Source: Diploptera punctata (taxonomy: Eukaryota > Arthropoda > Insecta > Blattodea > Blaberidae). From it: 64,000 nt of DNA. The stretch spans positions 235,001 to 299,000 of the forward strand of contig JASPKZ010007537.1 of the NCBI GenBank assembly GCA_030220185.1, in the 5' to 3' direction. The position numbers and the translations under genes were made by a program. The notes under the pieces were generated by a model. That model was given only the letters and a program-made list of their open reading frames with translations, was not told the DNA's origin and did no database searches. Below, piece after piece: positions 43,706 to 54,627 of this stretch; position 1 is the first letter of the stretch, and every line of letters starts with the position of its first letter.

Positions 43706-44002
43706 AGTGATCCCACAACAGGTCTCAGGAGACCCTTGGGGTAGTAGGAGGTTAAGGCTCCCACTTTTTCTAGACAATCGGCACTTTATGTCAGCCGGGT
43801 TGTCAGCCCTGCGTGACGGCCGCCTTTACCCCCAGAACAGGCGTCTGGTACTCATTTCCGTTAGAGGCTGAGTCGACCCCAGGGCCATAGTGCCGCCAGA
43901 GGGTTTGGGCCAGTTTAAAAATCCTGACCCCAACGGGACTTGAACCCTCGACCCTCCGGCTTGTAGCTCAGTGCCTTAACCACTACGCTACGGCGTGCCC
44001 CC
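43704..44002 (-). mobile_element. SINE B, full length with 13-bp TSD
   Basis: Minus-strand copy; AAACATGGACTTA at 43691-43703 and AAACATGGGCTTA at 44003-44015, one mismatch. It inserted at the end of SINE D. Confidence 0.9.
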
Positions 44003-44317
44003 AAACATGGGCTTATATGATGTTAAAATAAAATAGCCGGTACTTGTTATTTCGCCTAACGGGAGTGCATTGAGGTGGAAGCCATCCACCTGCTAGGTTA
44101 TTGTCTTTTTGCCACTCTTAATCTAAAATATTCTAAGAGAGAATTTATAAAAAGAACACTTGAAAATTTCTATGCAATGATGGGTGTCATGAAGTCTGTC
44201 CATTTCAATTGATTTCATTAAAATACTAAGTTGATTTCGAGAAAAAATGGCAAATAGGCATTTGTAGGTATCAACTTTTATAAGATTCATGATGTATTCC
44301 GTTGAGGTATTATTAAA

Positions 44318-44556
44318 AATTAAAATATAAAATTATGGAATATTCACCTGAAAGATCCGTCTCCTCAACTTAATTGATTATTTAACTGTAGCGCTTTTGG
44401 GACTTGTCCCATCATCGGGAGGATTCAAAAAACATTTTAAAATATTGAATCCTGCCGTTGATGGGACAAGTACCGAAGGCGCTACAGTTAAATAATTGAT
44501 TAAGTTGAGGAGACGAACCTTTCAGGTGAATACTCCATAATTTTATATTTTAATTT
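44318..44556. repeat. Palindrome with hammerhead-like cores (H3)
   Basis: Arms 44318-44428 and 44445-44556 are near-perfect inverted copies. Combining the two arms gives CTGATGA (degenerate in each), a hairpin GGGAC-AA-GTCCC, GAAA (AAAA in one arm, GAAG in the other) and AGCGCT then A. The order is that of a hammerhead ribozyme with self-complementary helix III; each arm alone has core changes and is probably inactive. Confidence 0.45.
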
Positions 44557-44602
44557 GTAGGTATTGTAAGTTGAAATAGGCATTTATAGGCAAAATGAAC
44601 TT

Positions 44603-45339
44603 ACTTACTTACTCACTGGCACTATCGAACCCGTAGGTTCATGGCCGCGCGGACATAAGCTCTCCATACATCCCTATCCTGAGCTAATCCTTTCCACTCA
44701 TTCCCTGTATAATCTACTTCCCTCAAATCATACTTAATGTTGTTCTCCCACCTCATTCTTGGTCTACCTACCAACTGGGCGTTTTCCTTCTGGCTTTCCT
44801 ACAAGAAGTTTCCATACACGTCTTTCATTCCCCATACGCGCAACATGTCCTGCCCATCGCAGTCTACGAGACTTAACTGTTCTTATTATATCTGGCTTCT
44901 TATAAAGACCATGTAGTTCATTGTTATGTAGTCTTCTCCATTCACCTGTCTGTTCATCTCTCTTTGGTCCAAAAATTTTCCTAAGAACTTTATTCTCAAA
45001 TACGCGTAATCTCCTTTCCTCCCTTAAAGTAAGAGCCCATGTTTGGCGCCCATATAATATAACTGGTAGAATAATAGTTTTATATATTTTCAGCTTAACG
45101 TTTTTTGAAAGGAGTTGGGACATCAAAAGTCTCTGCAATGCATAATAGCACGAATTTCCAGAATTGAGCCTATGTTTAATTTCTTTGTGCATCTCATTCC
45201 TATTTGTGATTATTGTTCCTAGGTATTTGAATTCAGCCACTTCCTCAAAATTTCCCTCATTTGTCATTAGCTGTCCATTTCCATTATATACTGAATTTCT
45301 ACGTGTGACCATATATTTAGTTTTACTAATATTTACTTC
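44603..45339 (-). mobile_element. RT family A 3' half, 15-bp TSD
   Basis: The minus frame 44764-45399 reads NISKTKYMVTRRNSVYNGNG, EFKYLGTIITNRNEMHKEIK, LLSKNVKLKIYKTIILPVIL, RLRWAGHVARMGNERRVWKL; a 4-bp duplication near 44765 shifts the frame before GRPRMRW. The 3' end has the GTAA tail. AGGCAAAATGAACTT flanks it at 44588-44602 and 45340-45354. 5'-truncated just after the RT catalytic box. Confidence 0.92.
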
Positions 45340-45354
45340 AGGCAAAATGAACTT

Positions 45355-45822
45355 CATGAAAAACTCTACGATCGTAGATATGAACTTATATGAAGTCACT
45401 TTTACAATATCTATAATAAATAACTATAGGCATTTTCCCTAACATCCAGTCTCTACTAATGACACACTATATACAGTATGCATTTTACGTGCTGCGATTA
45501 TTTTTCAACATTACTCAATAGTTCGTTCTTGGAATATTTTGGTGTCTGCATTGTGAAGAAATTCCTTGTATATTACTCATAGGTAGGTATGTGAAAAGTC
45601 AGAGAACGATTAACTAGAGATAAGAAATTATGTGAAAGTAACCTGAAGTAGCTATTAATATAGTTGTTACATTTCCTTGTTGACCTACGGAAATAAGTTA
45701 CGAGCACCAAGAAATACAAACATGATCATTATTTCCACAAGTGTTTTTAACGAATTCGTTAATTTTGACTTTTACGACATCGGTTGACTATAATCAGTTA
45801 GTAAACACATAATTCTACGCAC
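45355..45822. other. No recognised features
   Basis: About 470 bp of apparently unique sequence with no motif-bearing frame. Confidence 0.35.
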
Positions 45823-46710
45823 TTTACTTACTCACTGGCACTATCGAACCCATAGGTTCATGGCCGCGCTGGCGTAAGCTCTCCATACACCCCTATCCTG
45901 AGCTAATGTTTTCCAATCATTCCCTGTATAATATACTTTCCTCAAATCATAGTTTATGTTATTCCACTACCTTGTTCTTGGTCTACCAACTGGCGTTTTC
46001 CTTCTGGTTTTCCTACAAGAAGCTTCCATGCACGTCTTTCATTCCCCCATACGTGCCACATGTCCTGTCCATCGCAGTCTACGACACCTAACAGTTCTTA
46101 TTTTATCTGGCTTCCTATAAAGACCATGTAGTTCACTGTTTTTTATTCTTCTCCATTCACCTGTATGTTCAGCTCTCTTTGATCCAAAAATGTTCCTAAG
46201 ATTTATTCTCAAATACTCATAATCTCCTGTCCTCCATTAACGTATGAGTCCATGTTTCGCATCCATATAATATAACTGGTAGAATAATAGTTTTATATAT
46301 TTTCAGTTTAACGTTTTTTGAAAGGGACGTCAAGAGTCTCTGCAATGCATAATAGCACGCATTACCAGAATTGAGCCTATGCTTTTTTTACTTGTGCATC
46401 TCATTCCTATTTGTGATTATTGTTCCTAGGTATTTGAATTCAGCCACTTCCTGAAAATTTCCCTCTTTTGTCATTACCTGTCCATTTACATTATATAATA
46501 TATTTCTATGTGCGACCATATATTTAGTTTTATTGATATTTACTTCCACTTCCTAATTTCTTAGTGTTACTCAGTAGTATGTGGTGTTGGCCTTTAGTAT
46601 CTCCTCGCTTTCGCCCAACAGTACTACATCATCAGCATAAACTAACAGCGTATTAATACCATTGAGTTGTAGGCCTACAATTTGAGGCACTCTATACAAA
46701 ACTCTTTCCT
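45823..46710 (-). mobile_element. RT family A 3' half, decayed
   Basis: Minus-strand copy reaching the catalytic region (LVYADDVVLLGESEEI near 46590-46650) and running to the 3' end at 45823. Many frameshifts and stops; no protein-coding frame above 60 codons survives. Confidence 0.8.
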
Positions 46711-46764
46711 TTTTCTATATGTTATCGTTTTATAAGTGAGAACATGTTAAATATCTAGTAGTTT

Positions 46765-47405
46765 TAATTTACTTGAAAACCAAAAAAGGAGAATATGAAA
46801 AATGGGAACTTTATATAAATATAGAGAAAACAAAATATCTGTTTAGGAGAATAAATGGAAAATACAAATTTCAACAATGGAGAAGAACTAAAACCTAGTA
46901 TTGAATGCACATATTTAGGAATAAAATTAGACCATTCAGGCGATAACACAGTGGAAATTAAAAATAGAATCGCACGAACAAAACAAGTAGCAAATAAATG
47001 CTTTAAACTCTGGTGGAGCAAAAATATTACAAAAATTTAAAATATATATCAAACCATAGTTCAGAGTGTTTTAACATATGGTGCTGAAATTTAGCAAATC
47101 TACTAGAGAAATGAAAATAATTTTAAGTACAGAAATGGATAGAATACGAAATAAAGAAATAAGGGAAGTTATAGGTGTACAAGAGGAGACGGACATTATA
47201 GAAAAGAAAATATACATGGGTATGGCCATGTCAAAAGAATGCCAGAGCAAAGATTGCCTAAACGAAGTAACTTGGATAGAAGGTGTATAAGAAGCGGCCA
47301 TGAATATCAGAGGAATGGAGGAAGATCAATGGATGAATTGAGAGGAATGGCGTTTGGTTTGCGGAAGACGGCGGCAGCTGTCATGATACCGGATGATGAT
47401 GATAT
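46765..47405 (+). mobile_element. RT family B 3' half
   Basis: Plus strand: KWELYINIEKTKYLF, then CTYLGIKLDHSGDNTVEIKN and RIARTKQVANKCFKL (46855-47040), VLTYGAEI, EMDRIRNKEIREVIGVQEE (47078-47290), and the terminal DRRCIRSGHEYQRN/REEWRLVCGRRRQLS in shifted frames; 3' UTR GATACCGGATGATGATGATA. Stops and frameshifts throughout. Confidence 0.8.
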
Positions 47406-47843
47406 ATTGTTCTTATTCGTAAAATGCCTTATAGTAATAAACACCTTAAATCAAAAAAAAAAAAAAACCTTTAACGATGAGCAAATATGGAACAGATGTG
47501 AGCATATTACATTTTTGGAAGAGGAAAGCATTAGTTTTCATTACTCCTTTAACGAGCTTCAAGAATCGATATGTTATGGGATTTCCAGCAAACTCAGCAC
47601 ATCCGCACAATTTCCGTGCAAAGCTTTCCACCTGCTTCCATTTTCATCCTGTGCTTAAAATATGATAATTTTTGCATTGCATATGCCTACCAAAACTTTG
47701 TTACGAATACTCTTCATAGAGTGAGTTCCACAAGAATCAAAACTACTTAGTAGAACGTTTAGGATTTTTGTTTTAGTGCTAGTAAACATTTAAAATTGTA
47801 CTTGTTCTATATGTTTGAAATTGAATATCGGCCTATTATATTT
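47406..47843. other. Unassigned
   Basis: Starts after the family B tail with a 14-A run. Frames 47477-47665 (plus) and 47446-47631 (minus) overlap; neither has a known motif. Confidence 0.3.
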
Positions 47844-47848
47844 TTATT

Positions 47849-48935
47849 ACCATGGGGAAGATATTTTCTTATAGAATTTCGGCCAGTATGGTATAAGCTG
47901 TTAGTTTATGCTGATGATGTAGTATTGTTGGCCGATGGCGAGGAGATACTAAAGGACAACACGCACACACTATTGAGTAACACTAAGAAATTAGGACTGG
48001 AAGTAAATATCAATAAAACTAAATATATGGTCACACGTAGAAATTAATTAAATAATGGAAATGGACAATTAATGACAAATGAGGGAAATTTTGAGGAGGT
48101 GGTTGAATTCAAATACCTAGGAACAATAATCACAAATAGGAATGAGATGCACAAAGAAATTAAACATAGGCTCAATTCTGGAAATGCATGCTATTATGTA
48201 TTCCAGAGACTCCTGATGTCCCAACTCCTTTCAAAAAACGTTAAACTGAAAATATATAAAACTATTATTCTACCAGTTATATTATATGGGTGCGAAACAT
48301 GGACTCTTACTTTAAGAGAGGAAAGGAGATTACAAGTATTTGAGAATAAAGTACTTAGGAAAATTTTTTGGACCAAAGAGAGATGGACATACAGGTGAAT
48401 GGAGAAGACTACATAACAATGAACTACATGGTCGTTATAATAAGCCAGATATAATAAGAACAGTTAAGTCTCGTAGACTGCGATGGGCAGGACATGTTGC
48501 ACGTATGGGGAATGGGAGACTTGCATGGAAGCTTCTTGTAGGAAAGCCAGAGGGTAAACGCCCAGTTGGTAGACCAAGAATGAGGTGGGAGAATAACATT
48601 AACTATGATTTGAGGGAAGTAGATTATACAGGGAATGATTGGAAAGCATTAGCTCAGGATAGGGATGTATGGAGAGCTTATGTCCGTGTGGCCATGAACC
48701 TACGGGTTCGATAGAGCCAGTGAGTAAGTAAGTAAGTAAGTAAGTATGGGACCGGTGCCCACCCAGCATCGTGAGGCATTTGGATAGCTACAATAAGTAG
48801 CGACTCCAGGTTGAGAAAACCAGCTATAATGGCTGGGGGACCACATGTCACCCCTACACTGACTTATGATTGTCTACCTCTGTGATTGACACATGTGGAT
48901 GTGAGGCCAGCAGCCGCCTGGTAGGCCAAGGGCTT
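47849..48935 (+). mobile_element. SINE C split by an RT family A copy
   Basis: 47849-47891 (CCATGGGGAAGATATTTTCT to GGCCAGTATGG) and 48741-48935 (GGGACCGGTGCCCACCCAGC onward) are the two halves of a SINE C missing its head. AGTATGG is repeated at the junctions. This is the reverse nesting of 24517 and 56185. Confidence 0.8.
47892..48740 (+). mobile_element. RT family A 3' half inside SINE C
   Basis: Starts LLVYADDVVLLADGEEILKD (catalytic YADD), LEVNINKTKYMVTRRN, stop, EFKYLGTIITNRNEMHKEIK (48072-48398), then after a frameshift near 48360 the frame 48340-48714 gives DIIRTVKSRRLRWAGHVARM, GRPRMRWENNINYDLREVDY, DVWRAYVRVAMNLRVR, stop; the tail is five GTAA units. One of the best-kept family A ends. 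Confidence 0.9.
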
Positions 48936-49132
48936 TCTAGACATGTCGTGCTTAGAGTAAGTAATATTTTTATTTAGCAGCAAAAGCAAAGGCATGACTG
49001 TAAGAATGACAATATATAGCAATAATTGAGTGAGGATTGAGCTTTTTTCGCAGAATTCGAAACTTGATGTGGGCCTATCTTGCAGTCATGCCTTTTCTTA
49101 TGCTGCTTAATAAATATACCATATATATAAAT

Positions 49133-49223
49133 ATCTACCTCTGTGATTGACACATGTTGATGTGAAGGGCCAGCAGCCGGCTGGTAAAAGGGAACCGCTG
49201 AAAAGTGGAAAGACCCTCAATCG

Positions 49224-49225
<2 letters not shown>
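49133..49225 (+). mobile_element. SINE C 3' end
   Basis: ACCTCTGTGATTGACACATG to GTGGAAAGACCCTCAATCGG, 5'-truncated, passing into a ~38-bp (TA)n run. Confidence 0.8.
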
Positions 49226-49264
<39 letters not shown>

Positions 49265-49267
<3 letters not shown>

Positions 49268-49592
49268 ACCGCTGTGGTCCCGAGATAGCGTCCTCTCTTG
49301 TCACGCAGCGGGCCCGGGTTCGATTCACGGTCGAGACAGGCTCCTGGGTGAGGTATCTTTCGGGGTTTTTCCTCACCTGTAAGACATATCAGGAAGCTTA
49401 GGACCCAACGGTCCCCAAAAATCATCCGATCATCATCATCGTCATCCATATCATTACTATCATCATCCTTCACCGGTGTGGAAAGCAACGGTAAGCTACA
49501 TCTATAATTCCCTAGTAAAGCTGCAAAGCATAGCATCAAAATGCTATGATTGCAATGAAAGACCTGCCCTCGGGCAGAATTACTATAGACTA
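49265..49592 (+). mobile_element. SINE A (tail type 2)
   Basis: Complete with diverged head (GTGGTCCCGAGATAGCGTCC; B box GGTTCGATTCAC) and the type-2 tail (GCATAGCATCAAAATGCTAT, CTGCCCTCGGGCAG). Lies between TA runs. Confidence 0.85.
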
Positions 49593-49614
49593 GAGTATAT
49601 GTACACACACACAC

Positions 49615-49648
<34 letters not shown>

Positions 49649-49708
49649 ATAATTAAATCTTTAACATTGAGCAATGCAAGCTTAATATGATATGATAAGA
49701 AAAAAAAA

Positions 49709-49779
49709 TGCCTGGACGGGATTCGAACCCGGATCTCTGAGTCTGTACCTCAGCGTGATATCCATTACACTACCAGGCG
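49709..49779 (-). tRNA. tRNA-like sequence, left arm (anticodon position ACA)
   Basis: Minus strand, 71 nt. Six acceptor pairs (GCCTGG/CCAGGC) with a C-A mismatch at the end, D arm GTG...CAC, anticodon stem CTGAG/CTCAG with loop GTACAGA, T arm CGGG-TTCGAAT-CCCG. By loop position the anticodon is ACA, unusual for a functional tRNA; the D arm looks valine-like and TAC sits one base off. It may be a tRNA pseudogene or SINE head rather than a working gene. Confidence 0.4.
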
Positions 49780-49988
49780 AATCCAATTCAAACACTTATT
49801 TTTCTTATATATGTATTATACTCTCCATTATTACTAGATGTCGCGAGAACTCGGTCTTCACCGCCATCTAGTAGCTGACTATAACAAGTAAGCAAATTAT
49901 GGCGGTGAAGACCGAGTTCTCGCGACATCTAGTAATAATGGAGAGAGTATAATACATATATAAGAAAAATAAGTGTTTGAATTGGATT

Positions 49989-50059
49989 CGCCTGGTAGTG
50001 TAATGGATATCACGCTGAGGTACAGACTCAGAGATCCGGGTTCGAATCCCGTCCAGGCA
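49989..50059 (+). tRNA. tRNA-like sequence, right arm (anticodon position ACA)
   Basis: Identical fold to the left-arm copy. A-box (TAGTGTAATGGATATCACG) and B-box (GGTTCGAATCC) are intact, so Pol III transcription is possible. Being one of two inverted copies argues for a mobile origin. Confidence 0.4.
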
Positions 50060-50573
50060 TTTATTTTTCTTATCATACCATATATATATATATATGTTCA
50101 AATTAATAACGAAATCCGTTAAGACCTATACCCAATCACTGCATTTTTCTTGCTTCGGGATCCGCACTTTGAGGACAGATGGCGTTAATGTGGTATATTT
50201 TCAATGTGTGTACTACTTCTCTGATCACTTTATGAAGAAGGTGCGTTCTTATGTTTACAGAGAGGTGTGTAGGATGAGTGAATGCTTAAATTGTTGTGAA
50301 TAGTGTGTGCTGTACGAGACATGATAATGGTGATGACGATGGTAATGATGATGAAGAGAAGGGAGAAGGTGAAACTTAACCGGCATATAGTCTATTTCTG
50401 TCGAAAAGCACCAAGAGGGCCGTTCTACCAAAACACCGTTATATAATAAATTCAATGAAATATTATAACTTATTATAAAATACATAACTTATTTCCATTT
50501 TATTAATATTATTTATTAAAACTGCCAGTAACTAAATAATATTCATTTCATTCAGTCAATTTTTTTAACTCCA

Positions 50574-50797
50574 CGGCGCTACAGGCCTAGAAGGCCTTGG
50601 CCTACCATCTGACTGCTGGCCTCGCATCAACATTTGTTAACCACAGAGGTAGACTATCATTCAGTCAGTTTAGAGTGACATGTGGTCAGAATATCGGGTC
50701 CCCCAGTCATTACAGCTGGTTTTCTCAACCTGGAGCCGCTGCTTATTGTAGCTACTCAATTCTCACGATGCTAAGTGGGCACCGGTTCATTCTGTAA
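50574..50797 (-). mobile_element. SINE C, diverged, minus
   Basis: Minus-strand body and 3' part (CACCCAG-like CCACTTAGCATCGTGAG, GTAGCTACAATAAGCAGCGG), ending in the AGGCCTAGAAGGCC variant, as in 48741-48935. The head is missing. Confidence 0.7.
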
Positions 50798-50953
50798 ACA
50801 ATACTTTAAAATTGCACGAGATTTCATCAGTGTGGATAAAATAAAAACTCTTGTGACATTGCCTTTGATAATGTGGAATGGCGGTTACCTTAAAATTGAT
50901 CCTAGTAATAAATCCTCAACCACCATTTTTTTAGCGTCAGAGGTGAACCAAAA

Positions 50954-51436
50954 TCTTATATATAAAAATCAATGTTTGTTTGTATGTTTGTTAGTTTGTT
51001 TGTTCGTATTCTATGCGCGGCCATACCGTTGATCTGATTTTGATGATTTTTTTTGCAAAATGTTCAGAAGATTCCCGGGGATGAACATAGGCTATAAGAG
51101 AGTTGTGATACTCAACCCCTTCACCCCTAAAAAATCACCCTTTGTAGTGGAAAACGTGAAATAAAATCCCTATTTTGACGCTTAAATGGTTTACGCTGCC
51201 TAAACCATAACAAATACACCAAATTAATGTATACAGAATTGAATATCTCAAAAAACTCTACAAAAACGTCTACGACAGCATACGTTTATGTCTTATGGAT
51301 AACTCAAAATAACCATTTTGTCTTTCATTGATGCCAAGAAGATCGGGATAAGCAGATTCCCGAACAGTGCACGGCTAGTGGTAAAAACATATTAACATTT
51401 ATTTAGGCGTAGGAGCGCACGCCGGGTATTAGCTAG
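50954..51436 (+). mobile_element. Non-autonomous Helitron-like element
   Basis: Starts TCTTATATATAAAAATCAAT after A and ends TTAGCTAG before T. A hairpin GGCGT-AGGAGCGC-ACGCC at 51406-51423 lies 9 nt before the CTAG end. TC start, CTAG end, a 3' hairpin about ten bases inside and insertion between A and T are the defining Helitron features. 483 bp; no Rep/helicase. Moves by rolling-circle-type transposition using a partner's protein. Confidence 0.8.
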
Positions 51437-52108
51437 TTATTAAATAAAAAATAAATGTAGGCCTACTTTCTTTATTATTTTTTAAAAATCCAATCAGCGT
51501 TTTAAATTAAGAAAAACCTAAGCCAGTTTGGTAAAGCTCGAACAGTTTGGTAAAGCTCGAAATTTGATATTGGGACCTCATATACTACCGTCTCAATCAA
51601 TATTATGTTAAATTTGTTCATTTTTCAAAATTGGAATACGCTTTAACAGGCCCTCACATATATTTTTCTTAAAAAAAAAGCAGAATGTCAGCAGTGCACT
51701 CATCATGGCTACATCTCGATATATGTTAATTTGCAACGAACAATTTTCCAAATTGGATGATAAAAATACTTCATTTTAATTAAATTAAATTCTCCATGCT
51801 TATTTGTAAAACGACCAGAATACTAATGAATACTTCCCATCAGTTATATACCATTTCCGCCTCCAGTTTCACGGGAATTATCAAGCAGAGCTAATCTTGT
51901 CTACCGGATATGGTCTGAACTGCATGTAAATTTGATTTCCTTCTCTGCACAAGATTATTTGTATTTATTTTGTCTGGTGCTGGAATAAGGAAAATCCCTT
52001 ATACGAGTCTAAATTGTATATATCGAAAACACGTATGCTTACAGCATTTGGTTCAAATACCTATTATATGTTTATTAATAAACTTCTTTCGTAACTAATT
52101 TTTTCTGA
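51437..52108. other. No recognised features
   Basis: AT-rich sequence. A 21-bp stretch containing CAGTTTGGTAAAGCTCGAA is repeated in tandem near 51515-51555; nothing else stands out. Confidence 0.35.
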
Positions 52109-52490
52109 AATAATTTTAATTTCCAACACGCTTGGGATAAAATTAAAGTGGTCATAAAAAAATCATCTCCAACACATATAGAATAAAACTAGAGTTATCA
52201 ACAAAAACAAAATAATTTTACCATCAAAAGCGTGGGATGCTCTATATCAATTAATATATTTGATAATAAACAAATATTGGTAAAAGTAAAGTCACTAAGA
52301 AGAAAATGTAAAAATCATAAAAAGCACCCCACGCTTTTGATGGTAAAATTATTTTCTTTTTGTTGATAACTCTAGTTTTATTCTATATGTGTTGGAGATT
52401 ATTTTTTTGTTGACCACTTTAATTTTATACCAAGCGTGTTGGAAATTAAAATTCATTTTTTAGTTCGGTTTTCTAATAAAGCGTTTTTTA
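52109..52490. repeat. Composite repeat R3, copy II: palindrome
   Basis: Arms 52109-52238 and 52324-52490; the ~85-bp loop is in the opposite orientation to copies I and III relative to the tRNA-like part, so the palindrome has flipped or inserted separately. Confidence 0.75.
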
Positions 52491-52584
52491 AAACTATTAT
52501 TTATTTTTATTTTTTAGTTTTAATATTTTACAGAATAAGATATTATTGTAGCATGAGCTAAAAGCAACACTCTTCTAAAAAAAT

Positions 52585-52671
52585 CCTCCCAGCCGGATTT
52601 GAATCAGCGACCTAATGGATTGCTGAAATTATATACCACTAGAGTTCACCGCTCTACCAACTGAGCTCTTA
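52585..52671 (-). repeat. tRNA-Tyr-like head with intron-like insert (copy II)
   Basis: Minus strand: GAGCTCAGTTGGTAGAGCGG (A box), ACTCTAG where tRNA-Tyr has ACTGTAG, TGGTATATAATTTCAGC (intron-like), AATCCATTAGGTCGCTGA, TTCAAATCCGGC (B box). It matches tRNA-Tyr including the intron position. The anticodon position reads CTA. The 5' acceptor strand does not pair with the 3' strand, so it is not a working tRNA. Confidence 0.65.
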
Positions 52672-52699
52672 AAATGATTGACTAAAAAGTTGACAAGTC

Positions 52700-53940
52700 C
52701 GCAACCTATTATACCAATTTTCCTTTTTTTGATTTTCTCATTATTCTGGCCAGGATTTTAGAAACAAAATATGAAATTATTGTATTATCACGGGTCCTTT
52801 ACAAGTACACAAAGTTTTAAGTCGATCCAATGTTTCTAAATGGGTGAAAATTGTGTTCAAAGATTCCGTTATATAGATACAAAAACGCTTTTTTCTTGAT
52901 GTTCTGATGATTCTGGCCAGGATTTTAGAAAATAAATGAAATTATTGTATTGTCACGGGTCCTTTACAAGTATACAAAGTTTCAAGTCGGTCCAATGTTT
53001 GTAAGTGGATGAAAATCGCGTTGAAAGCTTCCGTTACATTGATACAAAAAACATTTTTTTTTTCTGATGATTATGGCCAGGATTTTAGAAAATAAATATG
53101 AAATTATTGTATTGCCACGGGCCCTCTACAAGTATACAAAGTTTCAAGTCGATCCAATGATTTTATCATCATCATCATCATAGTACATTCACGAATTTAG
53201 GCCATTTGTTGACCTGTTTCGGCCTCAAGAGAAACACCATCCAGAAGTCTTTTGAGTGGACGTCCTGGTCTTCTTCTTCCTGCAGGTTGATATCTTAACA
53301 TTAGTTTGGGTATTCTGTGATCTTCCATTCGATGAACATGTTGTATCCATCTTGACTTATAATCAGAAATTTTGTTTTCTAAAGATTCCATGTGTAATTC
53401 TTCTAAGATGTCTTCATTTTTTTTGTGATCTAGTAGTGTGTATCCTGCAGTCCTCCGAAGATATCTCATTTCAGCAGATCTAAGTCTCTGTATATCCTTC
53501 TGTTTCAACGTCCATACTTCGCTACCATACAAAAGAGTTGGAAGAGCCAGTGTTTTATACACTTTCAGTCTTGAATGCTTTTGGACTAACTGTGGCTTGA
53601 AGATAGAATTTATTAACCCTAAAATTCTTAAAAATTTAGATATTTTTGCATTTACATCCTTTTCTTCTTCATATGAGATATTGCATCCTAGATATGTAAA
53701 ATTATTCATCTGCTCCAAAATTTTATTGTCCAGTACAATTTTACTTCTGACAGGATCTACACCTTGAAATGCCATAATTTTTGTTTTTTCTGTAGATATC
53801 TTTAATCCATATTCTTCTGTAATTTTGTTAAGTTCATACAGACCTTTCTGTAGATTATCTTCGGAATTTTCCAATGATTTTAAGTGGGTGAAAATCGCGT
53901 TGAAAGATTCCGTTACATAGATAGATAGATACAGGTCAAG
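52700..53940 (+). repeat. R3 copy II: ~165-bp tandem units, split by RT family C
   Basis: Three units (near 52725, 52890, 53052) with landmarks TGGCCAGGATTTTAGAAA, ATTATTGTATT, CACGGGTCCTTTACAAGTA, AAGTCGATCCAATG and GATTCCGTTA. The third is split at 53165 and resumes at 53870, ending ACAGGTCAAGCTAATATAAAG. Confidence 0.8.
53166..53869 (-). mobile_element. RT family C 3' half, open frame, 13-bp TSD
   Basis: The minus frame 53197-53874 is open for 225 codons: SEDNLQKGLYELNKI just past the catalytic box, KTKIMAFQGVDPVRSKI, NFTYLGCNISYEEEKDVNAK, LLYGSEVWTLKQKDIQRL, HVHRMEDHRIPKLMLRY, GRRRPGRPLKRLLDGVSLEA. The 3' UTR hairpin is at 53197-53219 and the tail is (TGA)n. TCCAATGATTTTA flanks it at 53153-53165 and 53870-53882. 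An undamaged frame suggests a recent insertion. The RT core itself is missing. Confidence 0.93.
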
Positions 53941-54627
53941 CTAATATAAAGCGTGTAAAAACTCAACCTCGCGTTGGATTTGAAGTGACTGTTTAGCGAA
54001 TAATACAACATCAGAAGCTAAAAATAATTATAATATTTAATATTGACCAAATGTGAGGTTATGTATTCCGATGTTACTTTCGGGCGATTTCTAAGCCGGC
54101 TGTATAGTTTATAAATAGCATATCTTTACTGTTAAATTAATTCGTGCAGTTTTGAACTTACCCATGCATAAAAATCATAAACACATGTTGAAAAGAAAAA
54201 CAAACGGTTAATTAAAATTATGCCCCCAGTTCACCGGTAGATTTCAAACATGCAAACTAAATAAAATGAAAACAAAATGTTTGCAATGAATTGTTTTTTA
54301 AGTGCAATTTACTAAATATGAATGCATGATGCTTATTCCCTCATGAGTCTGTATTACAGCATGTCTCCTGAGGTAATTAAATATGCAGAGACAGACATCA
54401 GTTGGAAAACCTCCAGGGATGATATTATTAACAAACAGAAAGCTAAGCTCCAATTTCATTTACATCTAACAGTGGCAGATGTTCAAGTGTTTTTAATCTC
54501 AAACATTTAAAACACTTAATAAGCACGAATATGCATACGAATAGCTTCGGCTAAAAAACATCAAAGTCCATTTTTCAACAAAAACTATTTTTGTCATTTC
54601 CATATAAAAATTGTTTTCATTTTATCA
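53941..54627. other. No recognised features
   Basis: Short plus frame 54322-54510 (MSPEVIKYAETDISWKTS) has no motif I recognise. Confidence 0.3.

Larger units (their letters stand above)
49691..50077. repeat. Foldback with a tRNA-like gene in each arm
   Basis: Arms 49691-49867 and 49899-50077 are near-identical inverted copies (~178 bp) with a 31-bp centre. Each arm holds, from the outside in, an A/T-rich end, a tRNA-like sequence, and ~110 bp of flank (CTAGATGTCGCGAGAACTCG). The two tRNA-like sequences point away from each other. Confidence 0.85.

Noticed and set aside
45164..45442. 92-codon plus frame
   Set aside because: Antisense to RT family A coding on the minus strand.
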